NCBI RefSeq assembly: GCF_001611795.1
Contig: NZ_CP015098.1
Coordinates: 5,208,001 to 5,272,000 of the forward strand
Direction of reading: 5' to 3'
Length of the DNA stretch: 64,000 nucleotides
From: Streptomyces qaidamensis
Lineage (GTDB): Bacteria > Actinomycetota > Actinomycetes > Streptomycetales > Streptomycetaceae
Shown here: one piece after another, positions 1 through 9,384 of the stretch
How the letters are laid out: each line of letters opens with the position of its first letter
Position numbering within the stretch: position 1 is the stretch's first letter
Made by a program: the position numbers and the translations under genes
The notes under the pieces: model-generated
Databases searched by the model: none
Told to the model about the DNA's origin: nothing
Seen by the model: the letters and a program-made list of their open reading frames with translations, nothing else

Positions 1-74
1 ACTGACAATCCGACCGGCCCGGCGGCCCCCCGTAGCGGACAGAACCTGACCTATTGGTGCCCTACCGTCCGGGC

Positions 75-575
75 ATGACCACTTCCCCGGAGAAGACGGA
101 CCTGCTGGCCGCGTTCGCGGAGCAGCGCGCGTTGCTGCTGATCCCCCTGCGCGGACTCACCGACGAACAGGCCGGGCGGCGTACGACCGTGAGCGAGCTG
201 ACCCTCGGCGGCATCGTCAATCACCTGGCCCGGGGAGAGGAGACGTGGACGCAGATCATGACCAAGGGCGACGGTGAACTGCCCGACGGCATGCTCGACA
301 TGGGGCAGTACCGCATGGCCGGCGGCGACACGCTCCCCGCGCTGCTGGAGCGCTACGCACGGGCCGCGCAGGCCACCGACGAGGCGGTGGCCTCGCTGCC
401 GGACCTGGACGTCAGCGTGCCGCTGCCGAAGACGCCCTGGTCGCCGCCGGAGCCTCAGTACTGGTCCGCCCGCCGGATCCTGCTGCACCTGATCAAGGAG
501 ACCGCCCAGCACGCCGGGCACGCCGACATCATCCGGGAGGCCCTGGACGGTGCGAGCACCACGGACCGGCGCTGA
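75..575 (+). CDS. DinB-family (DUF664-like) protein
   Basis: Encodes 166 residues of the DinB/YfiT four-helix-bundle superfamily, whose members are often metal-binding thiol-dependent enzymes of unknown substrate. Visible family features are the early helix with LLIPLRGLTDEQA, the histidine in GGIVNHLARGEETW and the late LLHLIKETAQHAGHADIIRE helix, whose histidines fit the usual metal site. The ATG at 75 is chosen because the protein then begins MTTSPEKTDLL, as relatives do; an upstream GTG at 54 is in frame but adds only seven poor residues. A second DinB protein lies at 45096-45611. Substrate cannot be inferred. Confidence 0.8.
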   Translation: MTTSPEKTDLLAAFAEQRALLLIPLRGLTDEQAGRRTTVSELTLGGIVNHLARGEETWTQIMTKGDGELPDGMLDMGQYRMAGGDTLPALLERYARAAQATDEAVASLPDLDVSVPLPKTPWSPPEPQYWSARRILLHLIKETAQHAGHADIIREALDGASTTDRR

Positions 576-587
576 CCCGGTGGGGCA

Positions 588-920
588 TCAGACGCGGGCG
601 TCGAAGCACTCGCGGCCGCCTCCCGACACCGGGCGGAAGCAGGCCTGGATCGTCGTACCGGGTCTCGCCTCGGTCATGGGCGTGTAGACGTAGGACTGCG
701 CGGCGACGCCGTCCCCGATCCCCGCGGTGTGCGCGGGGCCGCCGTCGGCCGCGCGCAGTTCCAGGCGGTCGCCGATCCGGGTGCTCCACATCCTCGCCCA
801 GCCCGCCCCGCACCGGGCGCTGTAGCGCAGTTCGAGGTGGACTCCGCCGGCCGTGCGATGCGAGGCGAGGGTGCGCGGGTCCGTGCCGCACTTCATCTGC
901 ATCGGGCTCCTGCCCTCCAC
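588..920 (-). pseudogene. DUF2690-type protein, probably truncated at the N terminus
   Basis: The C-terminal part carries the DUF2690 pattern: KCGTDPRTLASHRT, then LRYSARCGAGWARMW, then a YVYTPM segment. Family members are secreted or follow an N-terminal helix-turn-helix. Here no signal peptide or regulator domain precedes it in frame. In another frame just upstream (around 960-1010) the bases encode LTHWLDFWNRT, which looks like lost coding sequence, so a frameshift is likely. The GTG at 920 is the best remaining start; the open frame to 1049 would begin inside a terminator hairpin. It could still be a short functional protein. Confidence 0.5.
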
Positions 921-1034
921 CGCGGCGACAGCGGTGTCATCCCGCGCGGGGCCAGGGGGACCGGCGACGCCGTCCGGTTCCAGAAGTCCAACCAGTGGGT
1001 CAACTGCCGGTAACCGCAGCCCGCGACAACGCCC

Positions 1035-1067
1035 GAGGGCGGCACTCAACGGGGGAGTGCCGCCCTC
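1035..1067 (-). terminator. Hairpin terminator downstream of argS
   Basis: Perfect 13-bp inverted repeat (GAGGGCGGCACTC and its complement) around a 7-base loop, starting 26 bases past the argS stop. No U-tract, as is usual in Streptomyces. Confidence 0.75.
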
Positions 1068-1092
1068 GGGGCCGGTCGGAAAAAGTCCGGGC

Positions 1093-2856
1093 TCAGAGCC
1101 TTTCGGGCGTCCGGATGCCCAGCAGGCCCATGCCCCGGTGCAGCGTGCGGGCCGTGACGTCGCACAGGAACAGGCGGTTCTCGATCTGCTCCTGCGTCTC
1201 GGCCTTCAGGACCGGGCACTTGTCGTAGAACGTCGTGTACAGCGACGCCAGCTGGTACAGGTACGCCGCCAGCTTGTGCGGGGCGTACTCCGTCGCCGCC
1301 TCCGCGACCGTCGCCCCGAACGCGTCCGCGTGCAGGCCCAGCGCGCGCTCCGCCTCGTGCAGCTCCAGCTCGGGGTGCGCGACCGGGCGGGAGGCGCCGG
1401 CCTTGCGCAGGATCGACTGGATACGGGCGTAGGCGTACTGGAGGTAGACGGACGTGTCGCCGTTGAGCGAGACCATCTGGTCCAGGTCGAACTTGTAGTC
1501 GCGGTTCGCCGACGTCGACAGGTCGGCGTACTTCACCGCGCCGACGCCCACCTGGGTGCCGCGCTCGGCGATCTCCTCCTCGGAGAGGTCCTGGGCCTTC
1601 TCCCGGACGACCGCCGAGGCACGGTCGATCGCCTCGTCGAGGAGGTCGACCAGGCGGACCGTCTCGCCCTCACGGGTCTTGAACGGCTTGCCGTCCTTGC
1701 CGAGGACCGTGCCGAAGGCGAGCTGTACCGCCTCGACGTCGTCGCTCAGCCAGCCCGCGCGGCGGGCCGTCTCGAAGACCATCTTGAAGTGCAGCGACTG
1801 GCGGGCGTCCACCACGTAGAGGAGCGTGTTCGCCTTGATGGCGAAGACGCGGTCGCGGATCGCGGAGAGGTCCGTCGCCGCGTAGCCGTAGCCGCCGTCC
1901 GACTTCTGCACGATCAGCGGAACCGGGTTGCCGTCCGGGCCCTTGATGTCGTCGAAGAAGACGCAGAGCGCGCCCTCGGAGCGGACCGCCACACCGGACT
2001 CCTCCAGGAGGCGGCAGGTCTCGGCGAGCATGTCGTTGTAACCCGACTCGCCGACGATGTCCTCGTCGCGGATCTCCATGTCCAGCTTCTCGAAGACGGA
2101 GAAGAAGTAGATCTTCGACTCGTCGACGAACTTCTGCCACATGGCGAGGGTCTGCGGGTCGCCCGCCTGGAGGTCCACCACCCGGCGCCGGGCCCGGGTC
2201 TTGAACTCCTCGTCGGCGTCGAAGAGCTTGCGGGCGGCCTTGTAGAGGCGGTCGAGGTTCGACATCGCCTCCTCGCCGGAGACCTCGTCGGCCTTGTGGT
2301 CCAGCTCGTGCGGGTGCTCCTCCAGGTACTGGATGAGCATGCCGAACTGGGTGCCCCAGTCGCCGATGTGGTGACGCCGGACCACGTTCTCGCCGGTGAA
2401 CTCCAGCAGCCGCATGACCGAGTCGCCGATCACCGCGGAGCGCAGGTGACCGACGTGCATCTCCTTCGCCACGTTCGGCTGGGCGTAGTCGATGACCGTG
2501 GTGCCCGGCTGCTGCGCCTGCGGCACGCCGAGGCGGCCGGTGTCGTCGGCGTAGCGCGCGGCGAGGGTCTCGGTGATCGCGCGGTCGGTGATCGTGATGT
2601 TCAGGAAGCCGGGGCCGGAGACCTCGACGTCCTTGATCACCTCACCCGACTCGACCCGGGACACGACCTGCGTCGCCAGCTCCCGCGGGTTCGCCTTCTC
2701 CTTCTTGGCGAGGGCCAGGATCCCGTTGGCCTGGAAGTCGGCCCGGTCGCTTCGTCGCAGCAGCGGGTCCGCGGAGCCGGCCTGCGGCAGAGCTGCCGAC
2801 AGGGCCGCCGCGAGGCGCTGGTGGACGGAGTCGCTGAGGGACGTGACCGAGGCCAT
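1093..2856 (-). CDS. argS: Arginyl-tRNA synthetase
   Basis: A 587-residue class Ia synthetase that charges tRNA-Arg in the cytoplasm. The order is an N-terminal Add1 domain (LLRRSDRADFQANGILALAK), the HIGH-type motif as HVGH within NVAKEMHVGHLRS, the Rossmann core, a KMSKS-like loop GKPFKTREGE, and the C-terminal anticodon-binding DALR domain with QYAYARIQSILRKA. Length is normal. The ATG at 2856 gives MASVTSLSDSV, the start I expect in Streptomyces; a purine-rich AGGAG lies rather far upstream, and a GTG at 2895 is also in frame. It is divergent from lysS with about 150 bp between them. Confidence 0.95.
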   Translation of the reverse strand: MASVTSLSDSVHQRLAAALSAALPQAGSADPLLRRSDRADFQANGILALAKKEKANPRELATQVVSRVESGEVIKDVEVSGPGFLNITITDRAITETLAARYADDTGRLGVPQAQQPGTTVIDYAQPNVAKEMHVGHLRSAVIGDSVMRLLEFTGENVVRRHHIGDWGTQFGMLIQYLEEHPHELDHKADEVSGEEAMSNLDRLYKAARKLFDADEEFKTRARRRVVDLQAGDPQTLAMWQKFVDESKIYFFSVFEKLDMEIRDEDIVGESGYNDMLAETCRLLEESGVAVRSEGALCVFFDDIKGPDGNPVPLIVQKSDGGYGYAATDLSAIRDRVFAIKANTLLYVVDARQSLHFKMVFETARRAGWLSDDVEAVQLAFGTVLGKDGKPFKTREGETVRLVDLLDEAIDRASAVVREKAQDLSEEEIAERGTQVGVGAVKYADLSTSANRDYKFDLDQMVSLNGDTSVYLQYAYARIQSILRKAGASRPVAHPELELHEAERALGLHADAFGATVAEAATEYAPHKLAAYLYQLASLYTTFYDKCPVLKAETQEQIENRLFLCDVTARTLHRGMGLLGIRTPERL

Positions 2857-3005
2857 GGGCGAGGGTGCCGTTCTCCTGGGGGAATCGATGGACACGGCCA
2901 GTATCCCATGGGGGGTAAAGCCATTTTCCCGGGCGCGACATGGTCTGGGACAATGGTGCGGTCAGCCGTGCGACCGTACCGGCTGCCCGATGCAGAAAGA
3001 AGGAC

Positions 3006-4748
3006 GTGCCGATCGTGGCTCAGAGCACCGAGACCACCGACTGGGTCTCCCGTTTCGCGGATGAGGTCATCGAGGAGTCGGAGCGCCGGGCCCCGGGCAA
3101 ACCCGTCGTCGTCGCGTCCGGGCTCTCCCCGTCCGGCCCCATCCACCTCGGGAACCTGCGCGAGGTCATGACCCCGCACCTCGTCGCCGACGAGATCCGC
3201 CGCCGGGGCCGCCAGGTGCGCCACCTGATCTCCTGGGACGACTACGACCGGTACCGCAAGGTCCCGGCCGGGATCGCCGGCGTCGACGAGTCGTGGGCCG
3301 AGCACATCGGCAAGCCCCTGACGTCCGTCCCGGCGCCGAAGGGCTCCTCGCACCCGAACTGGGCCGAGCACTTCAAGGCCGCGATGGTCGAGTCGCTGGC
3401 CGAGCTGGGCGTGGAGTTCGACGGGATCAGCCAGACCGAGCAGTACACCTCCGGCGTGTACCGCGAGCAGATCCTGCACGCCATCAAGCACCGCGGCGAC
3501 ATCGACGCGATCCTCGACCAGTACCGCACGAAGAAGGCCCCGCCCAAGAAGCAGGGGCAGAAGCCGGTCGACGAGGCCGAGCTGGAGGCCGCCGAGGGCT
3601 CCGGCGCGGCCGGTGAGGACGACGGCAGCTCCACCGCCGCCGGCTACTTCCCGTACAAGCCGTACTGCGGCAACTGCGAGAAGGACCTCACCACCGTCAC
3701 CTCCTACGACGACGACTCCACCGAGCTGACGTACGCCTGCACCGCGTGCGGCTTCTCGGAGACGGTCCGGCTGAACGAGTACAACCGCGGCAAGCTGGTC
3801 TGGAAGGTCGACTGGCCGATGCGCTGGGCGTACGAGGGCGTCGTGTTCGAGCCGAGCGGTGTCGATCACTCCTCTCCCGGGTCGTCGTTCCAGGTCGGCG
3901 GGCAGATCGTCGGCATCTTCGGCGGCAAGCAGCCCATCGGGCCGATGTACGCCTTCGTGGGCATCAGCGGGATGGCGAAGATGTCGTCCTCGCGCGGTGG
4001 CGTGCCGACCCCGGCGGACGCCCTGAAGATCATGGAACCGCAGCTGCTGCGCTGGCTGTACGCCCGCCGTCGGCCCAACCAGTCCTTCAAGATCGCCTTC
4101 GACCAGGAGATCCAGCGGCTCTACGACGAGTGGGACAAGCTGGACGCCAAGGTCGCCGACGGCAGCGCCCTGCCGGCCGACGTGGCCGCGCACGCCCGCG
4201 CGGTGGGCACGGCCGCCGGTGAGCTGCGGCGCACGCCCCGGCCGCTGCCGTACCGGACGCTGGCGTCCGTCGCGGACATCACCGCCGGACACGAGGACCA
4301 GGCGCTGCGCATCCTCAGCGAACTCGACCCGGACCAGCCGCTGACCTCCCTCGACGAGGCCCGCCCCCGGTACGACAAGGCCGAGGCCTGGATCAACACG
4401 CACGTCCCCGCCGACCAGCGGACCATCGTGCGCGACGAGCCGGACGCCGAGCTGCTGAAGTCGCTCGACGAGCAGGGCCGCGAGTCGCTGCGGCTGCTGC
4501 TCGACGGGCTGGCCGGCCACTGGTCGCTCGACGGCCTGACGCACCTCGTCTACGGCGTGCCGAAGGTGCAGGCCGGGTTCTCCGCGGACGCCACGCCCAA
4601 GGAGCTGCCGCCGGAGATCAAGACCGCCCAGCGGTCGTTCTTCGCGCTGCTGTACCACCTGCTGGTGGGCCGGGACACCGGCCCGCGGCTGCCCACCCTG
4701 CTGCTCGCGGTCGGGCAGGAGCGGGTTCGGCACCTGCTCGGTGAGTAG
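3006..4748 (+). CDS. lysS: Lysyl-tRNA synthetase, class I
   Basis: A 580-residue class I (archaeal-type) LysRS charging tRNA-Lys. Visible are the HIGH-type motif as HLGN in GPIHLGNLREV, the KMSKS motif as KMSSS in GMAKMSSSRGG, and zinc-ligand cysteines in YCGNCEKDL and CTACGF. Streptomyces often carries this form. GTG at 3006 yields MPIVAQSTETTD, but the AAGAAGGA ribosome site sits only one base before it. A second in-frame GTG at 3015 has better spacing (10 bases) and may be the true start. Length is full for the family. Confidence 0.93.
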   Translation: MPIVAQSTETTDWVSRFADEVIEESERRAPGKPVVVASGLSPSGPIHLGNLREVMTPHLVADEIRRRGRQVRHLISWDDYDRYRKVPAGIAGVDESWAEHIGKPLTSVPAPKGSSHPNWAEHFKAAMVESLAELGVEFDGISQTEQYTSGVYREQILHAIKHRGDIDAILDQYRTKKAPPKKQGQKPVDEAELEAAEGSGAAGEDDGSSTAAGYFPYKPYCGNCEKDLTTVTSYDDDSTELTYACTACGFSETVRLNEYNRGKLVWKVDWPMRWAYEGVVFEPSGVDHSSPGSSFQVGGQIVGIFGGKQPIGPMYAFVGISGMAKMSSSRGGVPTPADALKIMEPQLLRWLYARRRPNQSFKIAFDQEIQRLYDEWDKLDAKVADGSALPADVAAHARAVGTAAGELRRTPRPLPYRTLASVADITAGHEDQALRILSELDPDQPLTSLDEARPRYDKAEAWINTHVPADQRTIVRDEPDAELLKSLDEQGRESLRLLLDGLAGHWSLDGLTHLVYGVPKVQAGFSADATPKELPPEIKTAQRSFFALLYHLLVGRDTGPRLPTLLLAVGQERVRHLLGE

Positions 4749-4758
4749 GCGGTGACGA

Positions 4759-4790
4759 AGAAGGGGCCCTCGTCAGCGAGGGCCCCTTCT
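4759..4790. terminator. Bidirectional terminator between lysS and the DUF2637 gene
   Basis: Perfect 14-bp stem (AGAAGGGGCCCTCG and complement) with a TCAG loop, followed by CTTTC. It lies between two convergent genes and can serve both. Confidence 0.88.
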
Positions 4791-4801
4791 CTTTCGGCGT
4801 C

Positions 4802-6088
4802 TCAGGCGATGTGGTCCTCTTCCAGTTCCGCCGTGTGACGCTTCTGGAAGCGCTCCGCGAGGGACTTCAGTTCCCCGGGGCTCAGCGTCGTGCCGTAGGT
4901 GGCCTGGATGTTGTCGCCGAGGGCGCGGGGTGTGGGGTAGCTGCCGTCTATCGACTGGCGGAACACCTGGTAGTACGCCTCCTCGTCCGGCTCGGGGGCC
5001 GGCGGGGTGCCGCCGCCGTCACCCAGTTCACGGGTGCGGTTCGGGCCCACCGGGATGGGGAAGCTGCCGGTGTCCTCCGGGGAGGGCGCCCGGTCGTACT
5101 CGGGCTGGTACTCCTCGGCCTCCTGCTGTTCGGCGATCCAGTGGGCGTAGTGCTCGGCGGGGTCGTAGTCGGGGTCGTAGCCGCCCTGGTACTCGACCTC
5201 GCGGGGGGTGTTGAACCAGGGGCTCTGTTCCGGTTCCGGTTCGGGTTCCGGTTCCAGGTACTCGGCGTCGTGGTTGCTCTCGAGCTGAGGTCGCTGCCCG
5301 CCGGGAGGCGCCGCCCTCAGCGGGTCGGGCGCCGGCCCGCCGGCACGACGGCCCGCGGCCAGGTCGGCCTGCGGCGGGGGCGGGGGTATCAGCGCCGGCT
5401 CGATCCCCGCCGCCGCCAGCCCCGCCGGAGCCGTCTCCGCCAGCGGCACCCCGTACCTCGCCAGCCGCAGCGGCATCAGGGACTCCACCGGCGCCTTCCT
5501 GCGCCACGCCCGCCCGAACCGGGAGCGCAGCCGCGCCTGGTAGACCAGCCGCTCCTGCTCCAGCTTGATGACCTGGTCGTAGGAGCGGAGCTCCCAGAGC
5601 TTCATGCGACGCCAGAGGAGGAACGTGGGGACGGGGGAGAGGAGCCACCGGGTGAGGCGGACGCCCTCCATGTGCTTGTCGGCCGTGATGTCGGCGATAC
5701 GGCCGATCGCGTGCCGGGCCGCCTCGACCGAGACCACGAACAGGATCGGAATCACCGCGTGCATGCCCACACCGAGCGGATCCGGCCACGCGGCAGCGCC
5801 GTTGAAGGCGATCGTCGCCGCCGTCAGCAGCCACGCCGTCTGACGCAGGAGGGGGAACGGGATCCTGATCCAGGTGAGCAGCAGATCCAGGGCCAGCAGG
5901 ACACAGATGCCCGCGTCGATGCCGATCGGGAAGACGTAGGAGAAGTTCCCGAAGCCCTTCTTCAGGGCCAACTCGCGGACCGCCGCGTACGAACCGGCGA
6001 AACCGATGCCGGCGATGATCACGGCACCGGCCACGACCACGCCGATGAGGATGCGGTGCATCCGAGTCAGTTGCAGTGGCGCGGCCAC
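4802..6088 (-). CDS. DUF2637 membrane protein (SpdA/Spd-like)
   Basis: About 428 residues. The N-terminal third has four hydrophobic helices (residues about 9-130), including ILIGVVVAGAVIIAGIGFAG, the typical DUF2637 domain found in actinobacterial plasmid spread proteins and in chromosomal paralogues. The rest is hydrophilic, with basic patches (residues 150-215), a proline-rich linker and an acidic tail containing EPEPEPEPEQ. Function is unknown; plasmid members help intramycelial DNA spread. GTG at 6088 is preferred because GAGGGGAG lies a proper distance upstream; GTG 6094 is an alternative. Nothing nearby suggests a conjugative element. Confidence 0.8.
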   Translation of the reverse strand: MAAPLQLTRMHRILIGVVVAGAVIIAGIGFAGSYAAVRELALKKGFGNFSYVFPIGIDAGICVLLALDLLLTWIRIPFPLLRQTAWLLTAATIAFNGAAAWPDPLGVGMHAVIPILFVVSVEAARHAIGRIADITADKHMEGVRLTRWLLSPVPTFLLWRRMKLWELRSYDQVIKLEQERLVYQARLRSRFGRAWRRKAPVESLMPLRLARYGVPLAETAPAGLAAAGIEPALIPPPPPQADLAAGRRAGGPAPDPLRAAPPGGQRPQLESNHDAEYLEPEPEPEPEQSPWFNTPREVEYQGGYDPDYDPAEHYAHWIAEQQEAEEYQPEYDRAPSPEDTGSFPIPVGPNRTRELGDGGGTPPAPEPDEEAYYQVFRQSIDGSYPTPRALGDNIQATYGTTLSPGELKSLAERFQKRHTAELEEDHIA

Positions 6089-6176
6089 CCGCACTCCCCT
6101 CCCCTTGCCTGTTGTTGCGCGCAACAGGGTGGCACACATGTGCGGAGGACGGGTGGCCGGTTCCCGTCGGGGCTGT

Positions 6177-7055
6177 TCAGCTCTTCGACGCGGGCTTCTT
6201 GGACGGCGTAGCCGAGGCGCCCTTCGAGGGCTTGTCCGACGCCCCCTCGGAAGGCGCCTTCGACGACGGCTTCGACGCCGACGCGGACGGGGCGCCGCCC
6301 GCCTTGCCGCCGCCCTCGCCGTTCGCCTCGGACACCGCGTCCACCGCCTCCTTGGCGGCCTTCTTCGCGTCCTTCAGCATCTCCGCGCCGCTCGGCGTCT
6401 TGTCGCCGGCCAGACCCGCGCCGTAGTAGTCCAGCGTGACCACGACGTTCTCGACGCGCGCCACGACCGTCTGCTGTTTGAAGGTGCCTTCCTTCTTCTT
6501 CAGGTCGTAGACCACGGCCGTCGCCCGGTCGCCCGTGCCGGTCACCGGCTCCGTCTTGACGCTCTTGGCGCCCTCGACCGCCTGCGCATCCTGGACCTGC
6601 TTCTCGAAGTGCTCCTGGGCCAGCTTGTCCGCCGGGCCACGGGTGACGTCCGACTCGAAGCGCAGCATCGACACGTTCAGCCAGCGGAACTGCGAACCCT
6701 TCACGCCGTTGTTGTCGAGGCTGTTCCAGGAGCAGCTGCCCCGGGTCGAGATGTCGTCCGACTTGCCCTCCTTGCCGGACTTGCCCTTCGGGACGAGGTC
6801 CTCCAGCGTCTTCTTCGAGAGCACCTTGCACGGCTCCGGCAGCTTGCCGTACGCCGCAGCCTGCACCGTCGGCGAGGGCTTCGCCGATGCCGACGCCGCG
6901 GCCTTCGCGGCCTTGTCCGTGCTGTCGCCGGAGCCGGAGTCCGAGGAGCAGCCGGCGGCGACCAGCATCACGGGGACGGCGGCCGCGCAGACAAGGACGC
7001 GGTTGAGGCGCTTCGCTCGCTGGTCTCGCTGGTCTCGCTGTGCTTGTCGCTGCAT
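6177..7055 (-). CDS. DUF3558 lipoprotein (first of two)
   Basis: About 292 residues with a basic n-region, a hydrophobic core and the lipobox VAAGCSS, so an exported lipoprotein. After a low-complexity Ser/Ala/Lys linker comes the DUF3558 domain with LPEPCKVLSKKTLEDL and a central cysteine in RGSCSWNS. Family role is unknown. A short repeated coding stretch near the start gives QRDQRDQR. ATG 7055 has AAGGA closely upstream; ATG 7070 is in frame and possible. The next gene upstream encodes a second DUF3558 lipoprotein, so this is a paralogous pair. Confidence 0.8.
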   Translation of the reverse strand: MQRQAQRDQRDQRAKRLNRVLVCAAAVPVMLVAAGCSSDSGSGDSTDKAAKAAASASAKPSPTVQAAAYGKLPEPCKVLSKKTLEDLVPKGKSGKEGKSDDISTRGSCSWNSLDNNGVKGSQFRWLNVSMLRFESDVTRGPADKLAQEHFEKQVQDAQAVEGAKSVKTEPVTGTGDRATAVVYDLKKKEGTFKQQTVVARVENVVVTLDYYGAGLAGDKTPSGAEMLKDAKKAAKEAVDAVSEANGEGGGKAGGAPSASASKPSSKAPSEGASDKPSKGASATPSKKPASKS

Positions 7056-7189
7056 GGTTCCTTCACTCATGACGCTCGTGGTTCCCTGCGGTCGGAACGG
7101 GTCCGAGTGGTCACCGTACGCGGTGAGGCAACGGTGTGTTCTTCCTTCGCGTGCTTTGCGGACAGGGGTGAAGGGGCCGTGAAGGGGCC

Positions 7190-8008
7190 TCAGTCGCCCA
7201 GCGAATCCGCCAGCTGGGAGGCGAGTTTCTGCGCCCTGTCCTGCATTTCCTTGCTGTCCGGGACGACGCCGACGGTCGTGGGCTGTTCCGCGTACTCGAT
7301 GGTCACGATGACGTTGGACGTGCGGAACGCCACAGTCACCGTGCGCTGCTTGGCCGTCGAACCGGAACTGCTCAGCCCGTCGTCGAGGAACGCCTCGTCC
7401 CCGAGATCCTCCAGCACCCGGGGCTGCAGCTCGGTCGGCGTCACCGAGGGGGCCGCCGAGGGCGAGGAGGAGCCGGACGGGGACGGGGAACCGCCCGGGG
7501 ACGCGGACGAACCGCCCGCCGGGGCGCTGCCCGAGACCGCCGTCTCGGTGGCCGTCGGCACCGGCAGGTGGGCCGACGCCTCCTGCTCCGCGAAGAGCTG
7601 CTCCGCCTGGCTGTCGTCGCTGACGGCGTTGTCGTAGGAGACGACCCGCTCGAAGTCGATCAGCAGATGGTCGGTGGCCGCGGCGGAGTCCACCTTCCAG
7701 CGGCAGCCGACCTTGCGGTCGGTGTCGAACGTGGTCGCCGGCTCGCCCTCGTAGGCCGTCTCGCGCTGCTTCTCGTCACTGATCTGCCGGATACCGGGGA
7801 GGAGTTCGTCGAGTGTGCTCTCGCTGACCTCGGCGCAGGGGTCGGGCAGGGTGCGGTAGCGGCCGGGCTCGGCGGCGGGCGATGCCGTGCCCGTGTCATC
7901 GGCGTTGGAGCCGTCCGTCGGGCCGTCGCCGGCCGAACCGCCGGTACAGCCGGCCAGTACCGCCGCGAGGAGCACGGCGATACCGGGTACGCACGCCTTT
8001 CGTTGCAC
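7190..8008 (-). CDS. DUF3558 lipoprotein (second of two)
   Basis: About 272 residues. The signal peptide ends in the lipobox VLAGCTGG, followed by a Gly/Asp/Ser linker and the same fold signature as its neighbour: LPDPCAEVSESTLDELLP and a central cysteine in KVGCRWKV. A Ser/Pro/Gly-rich insert (GSPSPSGSSSPSA) sits in the middle. GTG at 8008 is chosen because GAGAGGAG lies seven bases before it and the protein then starts MQRKACVPG, like the neighbour. The two likely form one unit transcribed leftwards, 134 bp apart. Function unknown. Confidence 0.8.
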   Translation of the reverse strand: MQRKACVPGIAVLLAAVLAGCTGGSAGDGPTDGSNADDTGTASPAAEPGRYRTLPDPCAEVSESTLDELLPGIRQISDEKQRETAYEGEPATTFDTDRKVGCRWKVDSAAATDHLLIDFERVVSYDNAVSDDSQAEQLFAEQEASAHLPVPTATETAVSGSAPAGGSSASPGGSPSPSGSSSPSAAPSVTPTELQPRVLEDLGDEAFLDDGLSSSGSTAKQRTVTVAFRTSNVIVTIEYAEQPTTVGVVPDSKEMQDRAQKLASQLADSLGD

Positions 8009-8179
8009 GTGGTGGCTCCTCTCGACACGGATATTGGCTTGCCGCCGTACGGCGGGCGATGAACACAATGTGTATCGCACGCACTGCCGTGAACGCCGGT
8101 CCGATTTCCCTTTCGTCGACCTTGGCTCCGGTATTTGCTGTTGATGACTTCTGTTCAGTTACGGGGGATTGAGGGCGTT

Positions 8180-9373
8180 ATGTCGTATGTAGAGATACCG
8201 GGTGCGAAGGTACCGATCCGGATGTGGGCCGACCCGGCCTCGGTCGAGGGCTCGGCGCTCCAGCAGCTCCAGAACGTCGCCACGCTGCCGTGGATCAAGG
8301 GCCTGGCGGTCATGCCCGACGTGCACTACGGCAAGGGCGCGACGGTCGGCTCGGTCATCGCGATGCGGGGTGCGGTGTGCCCGGCGGCGGTGGGCGTCGA
8401 CATCGGCTGCGGAATGTCGGCGGTGCGGACGTCCCTGACGGCGAACGACCTGCCCGGCGACCTGTCCCGGCTGCGGTCGCGGATCGAGCAGGTGATTCCG
8501 GTGGGGCGGGGGATGCATGACGAACCCGTGGACCCGGGGCGGTTCCACGGGCTGGCCACGGCGGGGTGGGACGGGTTCTGGGAGCGGTTCGACGGAGTCG
8601 CCGAAGCGGTCAAGTTCCGTCAGGAACGTGCCACCAAGCAGATGGGAACGCTCGGAGGCGGAAACCACTTTGTTGAAGTGTGCACGGACACGACCGGTTC
8701 TGTCTGGCTGATGCTGCACTCCGGTTCCCGGAACATCGGCAAGGAACTGGCCGAGCACCACATCGGCGTGGCCCAGAAGCTCCCGCACAACCAGGGTCTG
8801 GTCGACCGCGACCTCGCGGTCTTCGTCGCGGACACCCCGCAGATGGCGGCCTACCGCAACGACCTGTTCTGGGCGCAGGAGTACGCGAAGCACAACCGCT
8901 CGATCATGATGGCGCTCCTGAAGGACGTGGTCCGCAAGGAGTTCAAGAAGGCCAAGCCCACCTTCGAGCCGGAGATCAGCGCGCACCACAACTACGTGGC
9001 CGAGGAGCGCTATGACGGGATGGACCTGCTCGTGACCCGCAAGGGCGCGATCCGGGCCGGCTCCGGCGACTACGGGATCATCCCCGGCTCCATGGGCACG
9101 GGTTCGTACATCGTGAAGGGCCTCGGCAACGCCAAGTCCTTCAACTCGGCCTCGCACGGCGCGGGCCGGCGCATGAGCCGCAACGCGGCCAAGCGCCGGT
9201 TCACCACGAAGGACCTGGAGGAGCAGACGCAGGGTGTGGAGTGCCGCAAGGACTCCGGTGTCGTTGACGAGATCCCCGGCGCGTACAAGCCGATCGAGCA
9301 GGTCATCGACCAGCAGCGGGACCTTGTTGAGGTCGTGGCGAAGCTGAAGCAGGTCGTCTGCGTGAAGGGCTGA
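8180..9373 (+). CDS. rtcB: RNA-splicing ligase RtcB family
   Basis: A 397-residue GTP- and Mn-dependent RNA ligase that joins 3'-phosphate (or cyclic phosphate) and 5'-OH ends. Motifs visible: DVHYGKG at about 47-53, VGVDIGCGM with the metal-binding Cys77, GGGNHFVE at 159-166, HSGSRNIG at 180-187, the GSMGTGSY loop and SHGAGRRMS with the guanylylated His326. This is the shorter bacterial subtype. ATG 8180 follows GAGGG. It stands alone, divergent from the DUF3558 pair, with no archease or RtcA gene beside it, so its role (RNA repair, stress) is open. Confidence 0.93.
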   Translation: MSYVEIPGAKVPIRMWADPASVEGSALQQLQNVATLPWIKGLAVMPDVHYGKGATVGSVIAMRGAVCPAAVGVDIGCGMSAVRTSLTANDLPGDLSRLRSRIEQVIPVGRGMHDEPVDPGRFHGLATAGWDGFWERFDGVAEAVKFRQERATKQMGTLGGGNHFVEVCTDTTGSVWLMLHSGSRNIGKELAEHHIGVAQKLPHNQGLVDRDLAVFVADTPQMAAYRNDLFWAQEYAKHNRSIMMALLKDVVRKEFKKAKPTFEPEISAHHNYVAEERYDGMDLLVTRKGAIRAGSGDYGIIPGSMGTGSYIVKGLGNAKSFNSASHGAGRRMSRNAAKRRFTTKDLEEQTQGVECRKDSGVVDEIPGAYKPIEQVIDQQRDLVEVVAKLKQVVCVKG

Positions 9374-9384
9374 CCCGCCCGGTC

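Noticed and set aside
853..3171. A 772-codon open frame opposite argS
   Set aside because: Antisense shadow: the opposite frame has complete ArgS motifs, and this one is Arg/Gly/Val-rich with no domain.
4802..6088. DUF2637 gene as a sign of an integrated plasmid
   Set aside because: Chromosomal DUF2637 genes are common in Streptomyces, and no replication, transfer or integrase gene is beside it.
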